Shown here: piece after piece, positions 18,520 through 25,608 of the stretch | How positions within the stretch are numbered: position 1 is the first letter of the stretch | Layout of the letters: each line of letters opens with the position of its first letter | Assembly (NCBI RefSeq): GCF_001578945.1 | Contig: NZ_KQ969550.1 | Span: forward strand, 336,068 to 373,759 | DNA from: Streptococcus oralis | GTDB taxonomy: Bacteria; Bacillota; Bacilli; Lactobacillales; Streptococcaceae | Length of the DNA: 37,692 nucleotides | Direction of reading: 5' to 3' | Notes under the pieces: generated by a model | Databases searched by the model: none | Seen by the model: the letters and a program-made list of their open reading frames with translations, nothing else | Told to the model about the DNA's origin: nothing | Position numbers and translations under genes: made by a program

Positions 18520-19254
18520 TTATTTTACCTCAATCCGTTTTTTCAGCTGGATTACCAGTACACCAAAGAAAACCGTATAGCCTAGTACAACCAAGGAAGC
18601 AAGAATGTTAAACTCGTGGTGCTCCAAATAAGTAGAGACGACCTGCATCAGTTGATAGGTTGGGGTCAGTTTTCCAATGGATTGGAGCCATTCTGGGAAG
18701 GAACTCAAAGGGAACCAGAGTCCACCTAGGACAGCCAAAGCAATATAGGCGATATTTCCAATAACCGTCATCAGTTGGGCGCTGGGAAGCAAGCTCACCA
18801 AGACACCCATGCTGATAAAGACCACGCTTCCAATCAGCAAAATAATTCCAATCACCAACCAGTCAAGCCAAGGCAGAGTCACTCCACGGACAAAATGACC
18901 AACCGAAAAGACAACTATAATTGATAACAAGAAAGTCAGGAGGGTACTGAACAATTTTGATACATAATATTCTACCATAGATACGGGAGAATGTTGAATT
19001 AATTTTTGCCAGTTGTTTGTCTTGTCAGATTCGAGTGTGCTAGGGATGCTGAAAAAAGCACTTGACATGATACTAAAGAGCGTCATGGCAAAGAGATAGG
19101 CTTGAAGAGCGATCTCTGGAATGTCTGATCCTGACATCATACCAGAGAAAATAAGGTAAAACACACTTGGGAGTCCGATGGATAGTAAGTAGTAGACGGC
19201 TTGCCGTTTCATCAGAATGAGTTCCACTTTCATGAGACTTGTCATATTTTTCAT
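18520..19254 (-). CDS. ABC-2 type transporter permease
   Basis: This 244-residue membrane protein has about six helices arranged as in ABC-2 exporters. A long inward segment (SDKTNNWQKLIQHSPVSMVEYY) lies between helices 2 and 3, and a conserved GLWFPLSSFPEWLQSIGKLTPTYQLMQ precedes the last helix. The ATG at 19254 is preferred over an upstream TTG because GGAG lies 7 bases before it. It pairs with the ATPase gene just upstream. The substrate is unknown; the linked kinase suggests export of, or defence against, a membrane-active compound. Confidence 0.9.
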   Translation of the reverse strand: MKNMTSLMKVELILMKRQAVYYLLSIGLPSVFYLIFSGMMSGSDIPEIALQAYLFAMTLFSIMSSAFFSIPSTLESDKTNNWQKLIQHSPVSMVEYYVSKLFSTLLTFLLSIIVVFSVGHFVRGVTLPWLDWLVIGIILLIGSVVFISMGVLVSLLPSAQLMTVIGNIAYIALAVLGGLWFPLSSFPEWLQSIGKLTPTYQLMQVVSTYLEHHEFNILASLVVLGYTVFFGVLVIQLKKRIEVK

Positions 19255-19266
19255 CGTCAATCTCCT

Positions 19267-20142
19267 TTAATCTTGAGTCGTTTCGAAAATACTGTCTAAG
19301 AGAGTTCGATTGCGAACTTCAATTTCTTCGATCGTGCAGCCCTGTTCTTGCAAGACTTTCCATACCTGGCTGGCTTCTTTGGTTGTGAAGGAAAGAGCAT
19401 TTTGCTTGATTTCAATCTCTTGAACTTGGTCTAAAGTTCTGATAAATTCCTGATAAGTTAGAGGTACCGTAAAATGTTTTTCTTGTTCTTCACCACGCAT
19501 GGTATAAGGCGTCGTATCGCGAATCAATTCTCCCTTGTGGAGCACCAAAATGCGGTCAGCCGTATGCTCCACCTCTTCGATATAGTGAGAAGAATAAACA
19601 ATGGTGACACCATTTTTCTTTAATTGATTAACGATTTCCCAAAAATGCTGACGTGTCGATGTATCCATGGCGGCAGTTGGCTCGTCTAAAAATAGAATTT
19701 TCGGACGACCGATTAAAGTCAACACGAAAGAGAACAAACGTTTTTGCCCACCAGACAACTTGCCCGCTAGCTGATTTTTCTGCTTGTCTGAAAATCTCAG
19801 CAAGTCATCAATTTCTTTGTCTGAAAGGCTGTAGGGATAAAGTGACTTGAAAAATGATAGAAGTTCTTTCACCTTCAAGCTTTGGACAACTGCATTTTCT
19901 TGGGGCAAGACAGAAATAAGCTTCTTTAATCGAGGATCTGTTGGTGCAAAGCCTTGAATGGCTATCTGACCTGAGCTCATGAACTTGTCGCCCAAGAGGC
20001 AATCAATCAAGGTTGTTTTTCCTGCTCCGTTAGGCCCTATCAAGGCGACACACTCACCATCGTTGATTTCAAAGGAGATGTTCCGCAAGATCTCCTTGTC
20101 TTTTATTTTCTTACTCAATTTCTCAACTTTAATCACAGTCAT
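19267..20142 (-). CDS. ABC transporter ATP-binding protein (exporter type)
   Basis: This 291-residue ATPase has Walker A GPNGAGKTT (residues 37-45), Q-loop (SVLPQENAVVQ), signature LSGGQKRL, Walker B ILFLDEPTAAMD and switch His in YSSHYIEEVEHTADR. A C-terminal extension of about 80 residues follows, common in ABC-2 drug/antibiotic exporters. Its start overlaps the end of the 64-residue membrane protein gene by 14 bases. It forms the exporter with the next gene. Confidence 0.93.
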   Translation of the reverse strand: MTVIKVEKLSKKIKDKEILRNISFEINDGECVALIGPNGAGKTTLIDCLLGDKFMSSGQIAIQGFAPTDPRLKKLISVLPQENAVVQSLKVKELLSFFKSLYPYSLSDKEIDDLLRFSDKQKNQLAGKLSGGQKRLFSFVLTLIGRPKILFLDEPTAAMDTSTRQHFWEIVNQLKKNGVTIVYSSHYIEEVEHTADRILVLHKGELIRDTTPYTMRGEEQEKHFTVPLTYQEFIRTLDQVQEIEIKQNALSFTTKEASQVWKVLQEQGCTIEEIEVRNRTLLDSIFETTQD

Positions 20143-20323
20143 GGGACTCTCCTTTCAACCACTCCATTCCCAAAGGGAAAACAACGAAAATCATAAATCC
20201 AAAACCCCAAGCACCACGAATAAATTGGCGAAGCAAGGTTTGGTCAAACCAGCCAGTAAACATTTCCACTAACCATACTAAGAGTGACAGGCCGATAAAG
20301 AGATAGATGATTGCTTTTTTCAT
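20129..20323 (-). CDS. Mini membrane protein in the kinase/ABC operon
   Basis: This 64-residue protein has two hydrophobic segments (IIYLFIGLSLLVWLVEMF at residues 4-21; GFGFMIFVVFPLGMEWL at about 40-56). No family is recognised. It overlaps the preceding gene by 4 bases and the ATPase gene by 14, so it is tightly coupled. Together with the 63-residue protein it could be an accessory subunit of the exporter or of kinase signalling; this is inference from position and size. Confidence 0.75.
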   Translation of the reverse strand: MKKAIIYLFIGLSLLVWLVEMFTGWFDQTLLRQFIRGAWGFGFMIFVVFPLGMEWLKGESHDCD

Positions 20324-20511
20324 TCCTCAAACTCCTTTTTCACATCTGAGACCAATTTCAAACCTTCTCTGACAAGCCAAGACATCATTCCAAAGCCAGC
20401 AAAAAGCTCCCAAGGAAAATGATAGAAACCCTCGTCCAATCCTGAAAACATGAGATAGGTCATAACTCCTGCTGCTACTAAACTCACTGCGACAATCATT
20501 TTATTTTTCAT
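20320..20511 (-). CDS. First mini membrane protein of the kinase/ABC operon
   Basis: This 63-residue protein begins with a membrane helix (MIVAVSLVAAGVMTYLMF), then a second amphipathic or membrane segment (LFAGFGMMSWLV) and a charged tail (KLVSDVKKEFEE). No known family. It is the promoter-proximal gene, with a GGGAGGAAG ribosome site, and its stop overlaps the next start by 4 bases. Coding is supported by the good ribosome site and the two nested overlaps. Confidence 0.75.
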   Translation of the reverse strand: MKNKMIVAVSLVAAGVMTYLMFSGLDEGFYHFPWELFAGFGMMSWLVREGLKLVSDVKKEFEE

Positions 20512-20537
20512 TTCTTCTTCCTCCCGTTCCTACTTCA

Positions 20538-20543
20538 ATTATA
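20538..20543 (-). promoter_or_regulatory. -10 element of the kinase/ABC operon
   Basis: A perfect minus-strand TATAAT lies 27 bp before the first start codon. The matching -35 position (TAGCTC) is poor, consistent with an activator-dependent promoter. Confidence 0.5.
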
Positions 20544-20588
20544 GTACTTTGAAGTTAGCGGAGCTAGATGCTTCTGTCACTAGGAAAT

Positions 20589-20602
20589 ATGACAAATGTC
20601 AT
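20589..20602. promoter_or_regulatory. Perfect palindrome, candidate response-regulator site
   Basis: ATGACA-AA-TGTCAT is a perfect 6-2-6 inverted repeat about 65 bp upstream of the predicted start. A further TGTCA half-site lies at 20575-20579. The layout fits a NarL/LuxR-type dimer site upstream of a promoter with a weak -35. Confidence 0.5.
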
Positions 20603-20690
20603 AAACAGAGACAATGAGATAGAAACCGTTTGAAGTCTAAAAAAGGCCTGATCTTCGTTCGTTGCTCGTACAAAGGATTCTTACAAATAA

Positions 20691-20723
20691 AAAGAGGGCA
20701 GGATTTTTCGTCCTAGCCTCTTT
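20691..20723 (-). terminator. Terminator of the asp23-fakA-lipoprotein operon
   Basis: The minus-strand stem AAAGAGGCTAGGA/TCCTGCCCTCTTT (two imperfect positions) around a short AT-rich loop is followed by TTATTTG. It begins 4 bp after the lipoprotein stop. Confidence 0.8.
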
Positions 20724-20726
20724 CGT

Positions 20727-21278
20727 TTATTCTTCTTTGAATCCTTGTAATTTTAAACCAGCAATCAGTGCATTTGGCTTCTTAAAGTCTTCTATACTAT
20801 CCTCAAGTGGTTCAAAGAAATAAGTCTTTTTAACTCTATCCATATCTGCTTTTTCAAGGTCAAGATCGAGAACTATCCTCACCTTCTTATTATCGGCGAT
20901 AAAATATTCAACCTTAACACCAGGTTCATCCTTGATTTCAATATACTCTGGAGAGCTTTCCGCGGCTTCGCGAAAGGCTGCTTGAAATTCTTCCGGAGTA
21001 ATTTCTGCAGGGATCTCCTCTCCCATTTCTCCCAACATATCCATCTTGTATCGTTTTACAACATCCGTATAAACAAAAGTCATGGTTACATCAAATTCGT
21101 TCATCTTTCCTTTAAGGACTTTGGTCGTTTCCTTGATTTCTTCTTTTACCTGACTGGCCTGACTAGATGAATCAACCGAACTTGCTGTACTACTTGACTC
21201 TGTTGTTGCGGTGTTGGTTTGACCACAGCCAGCAAGAGCAAGTAACGCTACAAAAATCAATCCTAAAACTTTCTTCAT
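20727..21278 (-). CDS. DUF1307/YehR-like lipoprotein
   Basis: This 183-residue secreted lipoprotein has the lipobox LALAGC with the lipidated Cys at residue 18, then a low-complexity Thr/Ser linker (TNTATTESSSTASS). A domain of about 140 residues follows, resembling the YehR/DUF1307 family of surface lipoproteins. The ATG at 21278 is chosen because TAGGAG, which includes the fakA stop codon, sits 7 bases upstream and yields a normal signal peptide. It is the third gene after asp23 and fakA. The function of the family is not established. Confidence 0.85.
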   Translation of the reverse strand: MKKVLGLIFVALLALAGCGQTNTATTESSSTASSVDSSSQASQVKEEIKETTKVLKGKMNEFDVTMTFVYTDVVKRYKMDMLGEMGEEIPAEITPEEFQAAFREAAESSPEYIEIKDEPGVKVEYFIADNKKVRIVLDLDLEKADMDRVKKTYFFEPLEDSIEDFKKPNALIAGLKLQGFKEE

Positions 21279-21285
21279 AAATCTC

Positions 21286-22953
21286 CTACTCCACACTAAA
21301 AAGATATGGATATACGGGTTGTTGACCTTGGTGAATCTCTACTTCAACATCTTCAAATTCTTCTGCGATTTCTTGGGCAATTTCATTGGCAAGTTCTTCG
21401 CTTCCGTCTTCACCGACATAGAAAGTCACGATTTCACTATCTTCGTCCAACATATGTTTCAAAGTTTCGGTCAAGGTTTGGTGCATGTCAGGGTTTGACA
21501 CAAGGATTTTCCCATCAACCATACCAAGATTGTCATTTTCATGAATTTCCAAGCCATCGATAGTTGTATCACGAACGGCTGTTGTTACACTACCGCTGAT
21601 AACATCACCAAGGGCTGCAGTCATGCGTTCTTGGTTTTCCTCGATTGATTTGCTTGGATCAAAGGCGAGAAGGCTCGTCAAACCTTGAGGAATTGTACGT
21701 GCTTCTACCACAACAGCAGGTTGTTCAAGTACTTCAGCCGCAGACTGAGCTGCCATAAAGATATTTTTGTTGTTTGGCAAGAAGATAATGTTGCGAGCAT
21801 TGACCTGTTCAACAGCCTTGATAAAGTCCTCCGTTGAAGGGTTCATAGTCTGCCCACCTTCGATGACATAATCCACACCTTGAGCACGGAAGATATCTGC
21901 CAAGCCTTGACCAGCTACTACTGCGATAAGGGCATATTCCTTCTCTTCAGCTGGCTTGCTGACTTGTGCTGCTTCTTTTTCAACTTGTGCTTCGTGTTGG
22001 TTACGCATGTTGTCCACTTTAACCTTGACCAAGCTACCATATTTAAGTCCTTCTTGCATGACAAGACCTGGATCTTCGGTATGGACGTGAACTTTGACAA
22101 TCTCATCATCGTTGACAACAAGGAGGGAGTCTCCAAGTTCATTCAAGTAGTTACGGAATTCATCATAGTCAAAGTCCTTAGAATAAGTTGGGCCTTGTTT
22201 GAGAGCAACCATGATCTCCGTACAGTAACCGAAGGTAATATCCTCAGTTGCCACATGACCTGCTACAGACTTGTGGTGCTCTGCATTGATCATTTCACTC
22301 ATATTGGCAGGAGTTGCTACAAAGTCTTCTGAAGCACTGTATTCACCAGTGAGTGCTGAAAGGAATCCCTCGTAGATGAAGACCAAACCTTGACCACCAG
22401 AGTCCACGACACCAACCTCTTTCAAGACTGGGAGCATATCAGGAGTCTTAGCCAGAGCTCTCTTAGCACCTTCTAAGGCTGCTCGCATGACCTCAACAGC
22501 ATCATCTGTCTCCTCGGCTTTTTTCTTAGCCCCAATGGCAGCACCACGAGAAACTGTCAAAATAGTTCCCTCAACTGGTTTCATAACTGCTTTATAAGCT
22601 ACTTCGACACCAGATTGGAAAGCAAGAGCCAAGTCTTGACCTGTTAATTCATCTTTTTCCTTGATAGCCTGAGAGAAGCCACGGAAGAGCTGAGAAGTGA
22701 TAACACCTGAGTTCCCACGCGCACCCATCAAAAGCCCCTTAGCAAGAATGCTCGCCACTTCTCCAACTGTAGAAGCTGGCTTGTCTGCTACTTCTTTGGC
22801 ACCATTCTCGATGGTCATTCCCATGTTTGTCCCAGTATCTCCATCTGGAACTGGAAAGACGTTTAATGAATTGACATATTCAGCTTGCTTATTCAAACGA
22901 GTTGATGCAGCCTGCACCATCTCTTGGAATAAACTGGTAGTAATTTTTGACAC
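21286..22953 (-). CDS. fakA: Fatty acid kinase catalytic subunit FakA (DAK2/DhaL domain)
   Basis: FakA phosphorylates fatty acids held by FakB proteins so that exogenous fatty acids enter phospholipid synthesis. The 555-residue protein has an N-terminal DhaL-type kinase domain with the Mg/ATP aspartates in NVFPVPDGDTGTNMGMT (residues about 29-45) and the GARGNSGVI loop. A middle domain and a C-terminal DegV-like FakA domain (residues about 340-555) follow. It lies 2 bp downstream of asp23, the usual Firmicute arrangement. Its stop codon forms part of the ribosome site for the lipoprotein gene. Confidence 0.93.
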   Translation of the reverse strand: MSKITTSLFQEMVQAASTRLNKQAEYVNSLNVFPVPDGDTGTNMGMTIENGAKEVADKPASTVGEVASILAKGLLMGARGNSGVITSQLFRGFSQAIKEKDELTGQDLALAFQSGVEVAYKAVMKPVEGTILTVSRGAAIGAKKKAEETDDAVEVMRAALEGAKRALAKTPDMLPVLKEVGVVDSGGQGLVFIYEGFLSALTGEYSASEDFVATPANMSEMINAEHHKSVAGHVATEDITFGYCTEIMVALKQGPTYSKDFDYDEFRNYLNELGDSLLVVNDDEIVKVHVHTEDPGLVMQEGLKYGSLVKVKVDNMRNQHEAQVEKEAAQVSKPAEEKEYALIAVVAGQGLADIFRAQGVDYVIEGGQTMNPSTEDFIKAVEQVNARNIIFLPNNKNIFMAAQSAAEVLEQPAVVVEARTIPQGLTSLLAFDPSKSIEENQERMTAALGDVISGSVTTAVRDTTIDGLEIHENDNLGMVDGKILVSNPDMHQTLTETLKHMLDEDSEIVTFYVGEDGSEELANEIAQEIAEEFEDVEVEIHQGQQPVYPYLFSVE

Positions 22954-22955
22954 GA

Positions 22956-23321
22956 TTATTCTCCTACAACTTTGATATTTTGAATGTAGACATTCACAGT
23001 CTGAGCAGTGATTCCTAGTTGGTTTTCCAAACTAAAACGAACACGCTCTTGAATGTTTTTTGACACTTCGCTAATCTTTGTTCCGTAGCTCAACACGGTA
23101 TATACATCAACTGCAATACTGCCATCTTCGGCTGCCTTTACGACGACACCTTTGGAATAATTTTCCTTCCCTAGAAGGGCTTGGAAATTATCTTTGAGGG
23201 CATTTTTACTAGCCATACCGACCACACCAAAAATCTCAGTTGCTGCACCACCTACAACGGTTGCAATCACTTCATCTGTTAGTTCGATTTGACCATCTTT
23301 TGTATTAATTTTTACAGTCAT
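22956..23321 (-). CDS. Asp23/Gls24-family envelope stress response protein
   Basis: This 121-residue protein has the Asp23 domain throughout (GQIELTDEVIATVVGGAATEIFGVVGMASK near residues 9-38; IAVDVYTVLSYGTKI). Family members are abundant cytosolic or membrane-proximal proteins linked to envelope stress. It is first gene of asp23-fakA, with promoter TTTACA-17 bp-TAAAAT (23351-23379). The ATG follows a poly-A stretch and a GAGG ribosome site about 8 bases upstream. Confidence 0.93.
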   Translation of the reverse strand: MTVKINTKDGQIELTDEVIATVVGGAATEIFGVVGMASKNALKDNFQALLGKENYSKGVVVKAAEDGSIAVDVYTVLSYGTKISEVSKNIQERVRFSLENQLGITAQTVNVYIQNIKVVGE

Positions 23322-23332
23322 TTTTTTTTACC

Positions 23333-23344
23333 TCAACTAGTTGA
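23333..23344. promoter_or_regulatory. 12-bp perfect palindrome in the asp23 leader
   Basis: TCAACTAGTTGA lies between the promoter and the start codon and covers the transcript start/ribosome site region. It could be an operator; no regulator can be assigned. Confidence 0.3.
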
Positions 23345-23350
23345 TACTTT

Positions 23351-23379
23351 ATTTTATCATATTTCATTCCAAGTGTAAA
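23351..23379 (-). promoter_or_regulatory. Promoter of asp23-fakA
   Basis: Minus-strand TTTACA (23374-23379), a 17-bp spacer and TAAAAT (23351-23356); five of six matches in each box. Confidence 0.65.
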
Positions 23380-23447
23380 AGCAGAATGCTGTATCGGCGG
23401 ATATTTACTCTATTTTTCAAATGGTTTTATCTATAGAGCAAAAGAAA

Positions 23448-23464
23448 AAGACCTAGGTGGTCTT
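23448..23464 (-). terminator. rpmB terminator
   Basis: The minus-strand stem AAGACC/GGTCTT with a 5-nt loop runs into TTTCTTTT, 11 bp after the rpmB stop. Confidence 0.75.
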
Positions 23465-23474
23465 CTCATCTTTA

Positions 23475-23663
23475 TTAAACGCGTTCAACTTTACCTGATT
23501 TCAAAGCACGAGCTGAAGCCCAAACTTTTTTAGGTTTACCATCGATAAGAACAGTAACTTTTTGAAGGTTTGGTTTTACGGCACGTTTGGTTTGGTTCAT
23601 CGCGTGTGAACGGTTGTTTCCTGATACAGTCTTACGACCTGTAAAGTAACATACTTTAGCCAT
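23475..23663 (-). CDS. rpmB: 50S ribosomal protein L28
   Basis: This 62-residue protein has the L28 N-terminus [27 protein letters not shown], with a single Cys and no zinc-ribbon set (the zinc-free form). The ribosome site is AGGAGG. It is monocistronic, with its own promoter (23722-23750) and terminator, upstream of asp23-fakA on the same strand. Confidence 0.97.
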   Translation of the reverse strand: MAKVCYFTGRKTVSGNNRSHAMNQTKRAVKPNLQKVTVLIDGKPKKVWASARALKSGKVERV

Positions 23664-23721
23664 TGTGTTTTCCTCCTATTAGATCTAATATAGCGGATGT
23701 GCTAGCACCACATACCGTACT

Positions 23722-23750
23722 ATGTTATCACACTTTCTTGAATTTATCAA
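23722..23750 (-). promoter_or_regulatory. Promoter of rpmB
   Basis: Minus-strand TTGATA (23745-23750), a 17-bp spacer and TAACAT (23722-23727). Confidence 0.55.
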
Positions 23751-23767
23751 GGGCTTAGATTATTTTT

Positions 23768-24442
23768 TTATTTGACGTAAACAACACCAAGTTTACCAAA
23801 AGCGACTTCACCACGGATAATCAAGGTTTTGCTTGTTGGCGCTACAGGAGCGTCTGCCTTGGCTGCACCAAAGGATGTTTCTACTTTCAAATCTACACGC
23901 CAGTGTTGCGGAACATAGACAGTTGCATTTCCGAAGGCAACCTCAATATTTAAAGTTGCAAAATCACCTAACATCTCTGCATTATCATAGTAGATTTTAG
24001 CATCTCCAAAAGCAACTTCTACTTGGTCGTCTACCAGATCTTGATCCTGCTTATAGAAGGTTCCACTGCCAAAAGCAACTTCCTTGTCAGTGATGACGGT
24101 CTCTTTGCCATTGTACCACCATTTTCTTCCATACCAATACTTACTGGAGTGAGTGAGATAGCCAACACCAAGAACCACTAAGATACTAGCCCAAAATAAA
24201 GACTGATTTGGAATAGGCAAAATGTGATAAAAATGATTGGCAGTCATGAGAGCTATTAGACCTGTAAAAACTGCTGCTGTCAGATGGCGATTGAGCAGAG
24301 ATTCGATGGACTTGTAGACAAAAAAAGCAACACCAATCAAAGGCCATATTTTACCATCTAAAGAAGGAATTCCAAAATTCCCTTGCAGCAAGATCCAGGC
24401 TGCTAAAACCAATAAAACAATACCAAATGCTTTCTTTTTCAT
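23768..24442 (-). CDS. LiaF-like membrane protein, partner of the LytTR regulator
   Basis: This 224-residue protein has four hydrophobic segments in residues 1-100, then a cytoplasmic or peripheral beta-solenoid-like C-terminal domain with regularly spaced repeats (VAFGSGTFYKQ, VAFGDAKIYYD, VAFGNATVYVP, SFGAAKADAP, VAFGKLGVVYV). The repeated VAFG-A pattern is that of the LiaF/VraT C-terminal domain (DUF2154), known in LiaFSR systems as an inhibitor of envelope-stress signalling. Here no kinase is adjacent; the gene lies 5 bp downstream of a LytTR DNA-binding protein. By analogy with membrane-inhibitor/LytTR pairs in streptococci, it may restrain that regulator. This is inference. Confidence 0.85.
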   Translation of the reverse strand: MKKKAFGIVLLVLAAWILLQGNFGIPSLDGKIWPLIGVAFFVYKSIESLLNRHLTAAVFTGLIALMTANHFYHILPIPNQSLFWASILVVLGVGYLTHSSKYWYGRKWWYNGKETVITDKEVAFGSGTFYKQDQDLVDDQVEVAFGDAKIYYDNAEMLGDFATLNIEVAFGNATVYVPQHWRVDLKVETSFGAAKADAPVAPTSKTLIIRGEVAFGKLGVVYVK

Positions 24443-24447
24443 GTTTT

Positions 24448-24894
24448 TTACCTCATGTTTCTTAGATTTTCTTTTAGGAGGGATTGGTAATGCCGTGAGA
24501 CATGAACCTCCTTGTGCGTCTGATAAAAGGAAATGGTGCCCGTCCCTGAAAAGGACTTGTCCACTGAGTAAATCTGACGGATGTTTGCGATCGTTGACTT
24601 GGAAACTCGACTAAAATAGCGAGGTAAGATGGACTCCAACTCATAGAGCTTGAGGCGAACTTCATAGGCTTCCTTCTGGTTATGAGCGTAGATCTTGCTT
24701 CCTTCTGTTTCAAAGAAGAGAATTTCTGACAGGTCTAGATAATATTCACCTGTCCCCTTGTAAAAAGTTAACCTCGGAGCCTTTGACTCTTGCAAAAGTC
24801 GTTGCAAGTCTGCAATTTCATCTGTCAAAGTGGGGGTCTTGATGACAATTTCAGTCTCCTCTAAATTGCCGTCAATCTCAATTCGTAACTTCAT
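24448..24894 (-). CDS. LytTR-family DNA-binding regulator without receiver domain
   Basis: This 148-residue protein has an N-terminal region of about 50 residues followed by a LytTR domain (about residues 55-147: YLDLSEILFFETEGSKIYAHNQKEAYEVRLKLYELESILPRYFSRVSKSTIANIRQI). There is no phospho-acceptor domain. The ATG at 24894 is preferred over GTG at 24897 because GGAG lies 5 bases upstream of it. The promoter 24915-24943 is preceded by two direct repeats spaced 21 bp, the geometry bound by LytTR dimers, which points to autoregulation. Confidence 0.9.
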   Translation of the reverse strand: MKLRIEIDGNLEETEIVIKTPTLTDEIADLQRLLQESKAPRLTFYKGTGEYYLDLSEILFFETEGSKIYAHNQKEAYEVRLKLYELESILPRYFSRVSKSTIANIRQIYSVDKSFSGTGTISFYQTHKEVHVSRHYQSLLKENLRNMR

Positions 24895-24914
24895 CACATC
24901 TCCTTTCTGACTCT

Positions 24915-24943
24915 ACTATACCAAAGCTAAAACAGGAAAACAA
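24915..24943 (-). promoter_or_regulatory. Promoter of the LytTR/LiaF-like pair
   Basis: Minus-strand TTGTTT (24938-24943), a 17-bp spacer and extended -10 TGGTATAGT (-10 at 24915-24920). Confidence 0.6.
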
Positions 24944-24953
24944 GGGCAAAAAA

Positions 24954-24982
24954 GTAAGTGGTCAATCTAAGCCTGTAAGTGG
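24954..24982. promoter_or_regulatory. LytTR-type direct repeats
   Basis: GTAAGTGG occurs at 24954-24961 and again at 24975-24982 in the same orientation, 21 bp start to start (two helical turns). The inner repeat ends 10 bp from the -35. An inverted ACTTAC half-site lies at 24999-25004. Two short direct repeats about 21 bp apart are the known target layout of streptococcal LytTR proteins such as ComE. Confidence 0.6.
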
Positions 24983-25007
24983 GTGTAGGGCTAGCTTAAC
25001 TTACATG

Positions 25008-25511
25008 TCAGAATAGGAAGAAAAGGAATCCCCACACCAGACCACAGGCATAGCCAACCAAGACATCCTTGGGATAATGAACACCCCCTAAAACCCTCAC
25101 CAAGCCCAGCAAAGCTGAGAAGAGCAAGCATGCCAATCCAACAGGTAGACTAGCATGCAGACAGGCCATGGAGATGATGGTTGCCGAAAAAACATGGCGA
25201 CTGGGCATCGATCGTCCCGAACTATCCTTTTCAAGCAGAGGACTGATATCCCAAGTTTCATAAGGTCGCGGGTGGTTGATTTTCTTACGAAATAGGGACA
25301 AGATCACAAAGCCTGATGCAGGAATAAGCACATAAACCCCAACTTGCTGACCAAGTCCTAGTTGCAGGTAAGTGGTGACTAGCAAGGTCAAGTAGACTAG
25401 GGGCATAGCGACTGTCATCAAGCGATTGAAACTGCGTAATAGAAATAAAAGGGGGGGATGACTGATTAGTCTAGAGCTGATATTTCGATACCATTCTTGA
25501 TAATTTTTCAT
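25008..25511 (-). CDS. PAP2-family membrane phosphatase
   Basis: This 167-residue protein has the three PAP2 catalytic motifs in order: KKINHPRP (KX6RP type, about residues 77-84), PSRHVFSA (PSGH variant with Arg in place of Gly), and RVLGGVHYPKDVLVG (SR-X5-H-X3-D type). Five or six membrane helices are visible. Such enzymes dephosphorylate lipid phosphates, including undecaprenyl diphosphate (alternative to UppP), phosphatidylglycerol phosphate or phosphatidate. Its promoter (25567-25595) overlaps the terminator of the ABC exporter operon. The ribosome site is weak (GAGAATT). Confidence 0.9.
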   Translation of the reverse strand: MKNYQEWYRNISSRLISHPPLLFLLRSFNRLMTVAMPLVYLTLLVTTYLQLGLGQQVGVYVLIPASGFVILSLFRKKINHPRPYETWDISPLLEKDSSGRSMPSRHVFSATIISMACLHASLPVGLACLLFSALLGLVRVLGGVHYPKDVLVGYACGLVWGFLFFLF

Positions 25512-25566
25512 TTATAATTCTCATTCATTACCTTGTTTTCGTCTACAGGTGAGACGTTTGTCTTCT

Positions 25567-25595
25567 AGTATAGTGCAGAAAAAGAAGGCCGTCAA
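25567..25595 (-). promoter_or_regulatory. Promoter of the PAP2 gene inside the upstream terminator
   Basis: Minus-strand TTGACG (25590-25595) is exactly the loop of the terminator hairpin. A 17-bp spacer and TATACT (25567-25572) follow. A single segment ends one transcript and starts the next. Confidence 0.6.
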
Positions 25596-25604
25596 GCCTT
25601 CTTT
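25581..25604 (-). terminator. Terminator of the MarR-ABC exporter operon
   Basis: A perfect 9-bp stem AAAGAAGGC/GCCTTCTTT with a 6-nt loop, followed on the minus strand by a T-run, 4 bp after the stop codon. Confidence 0.85.
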
Positions 25605-25608
25605 AGAT

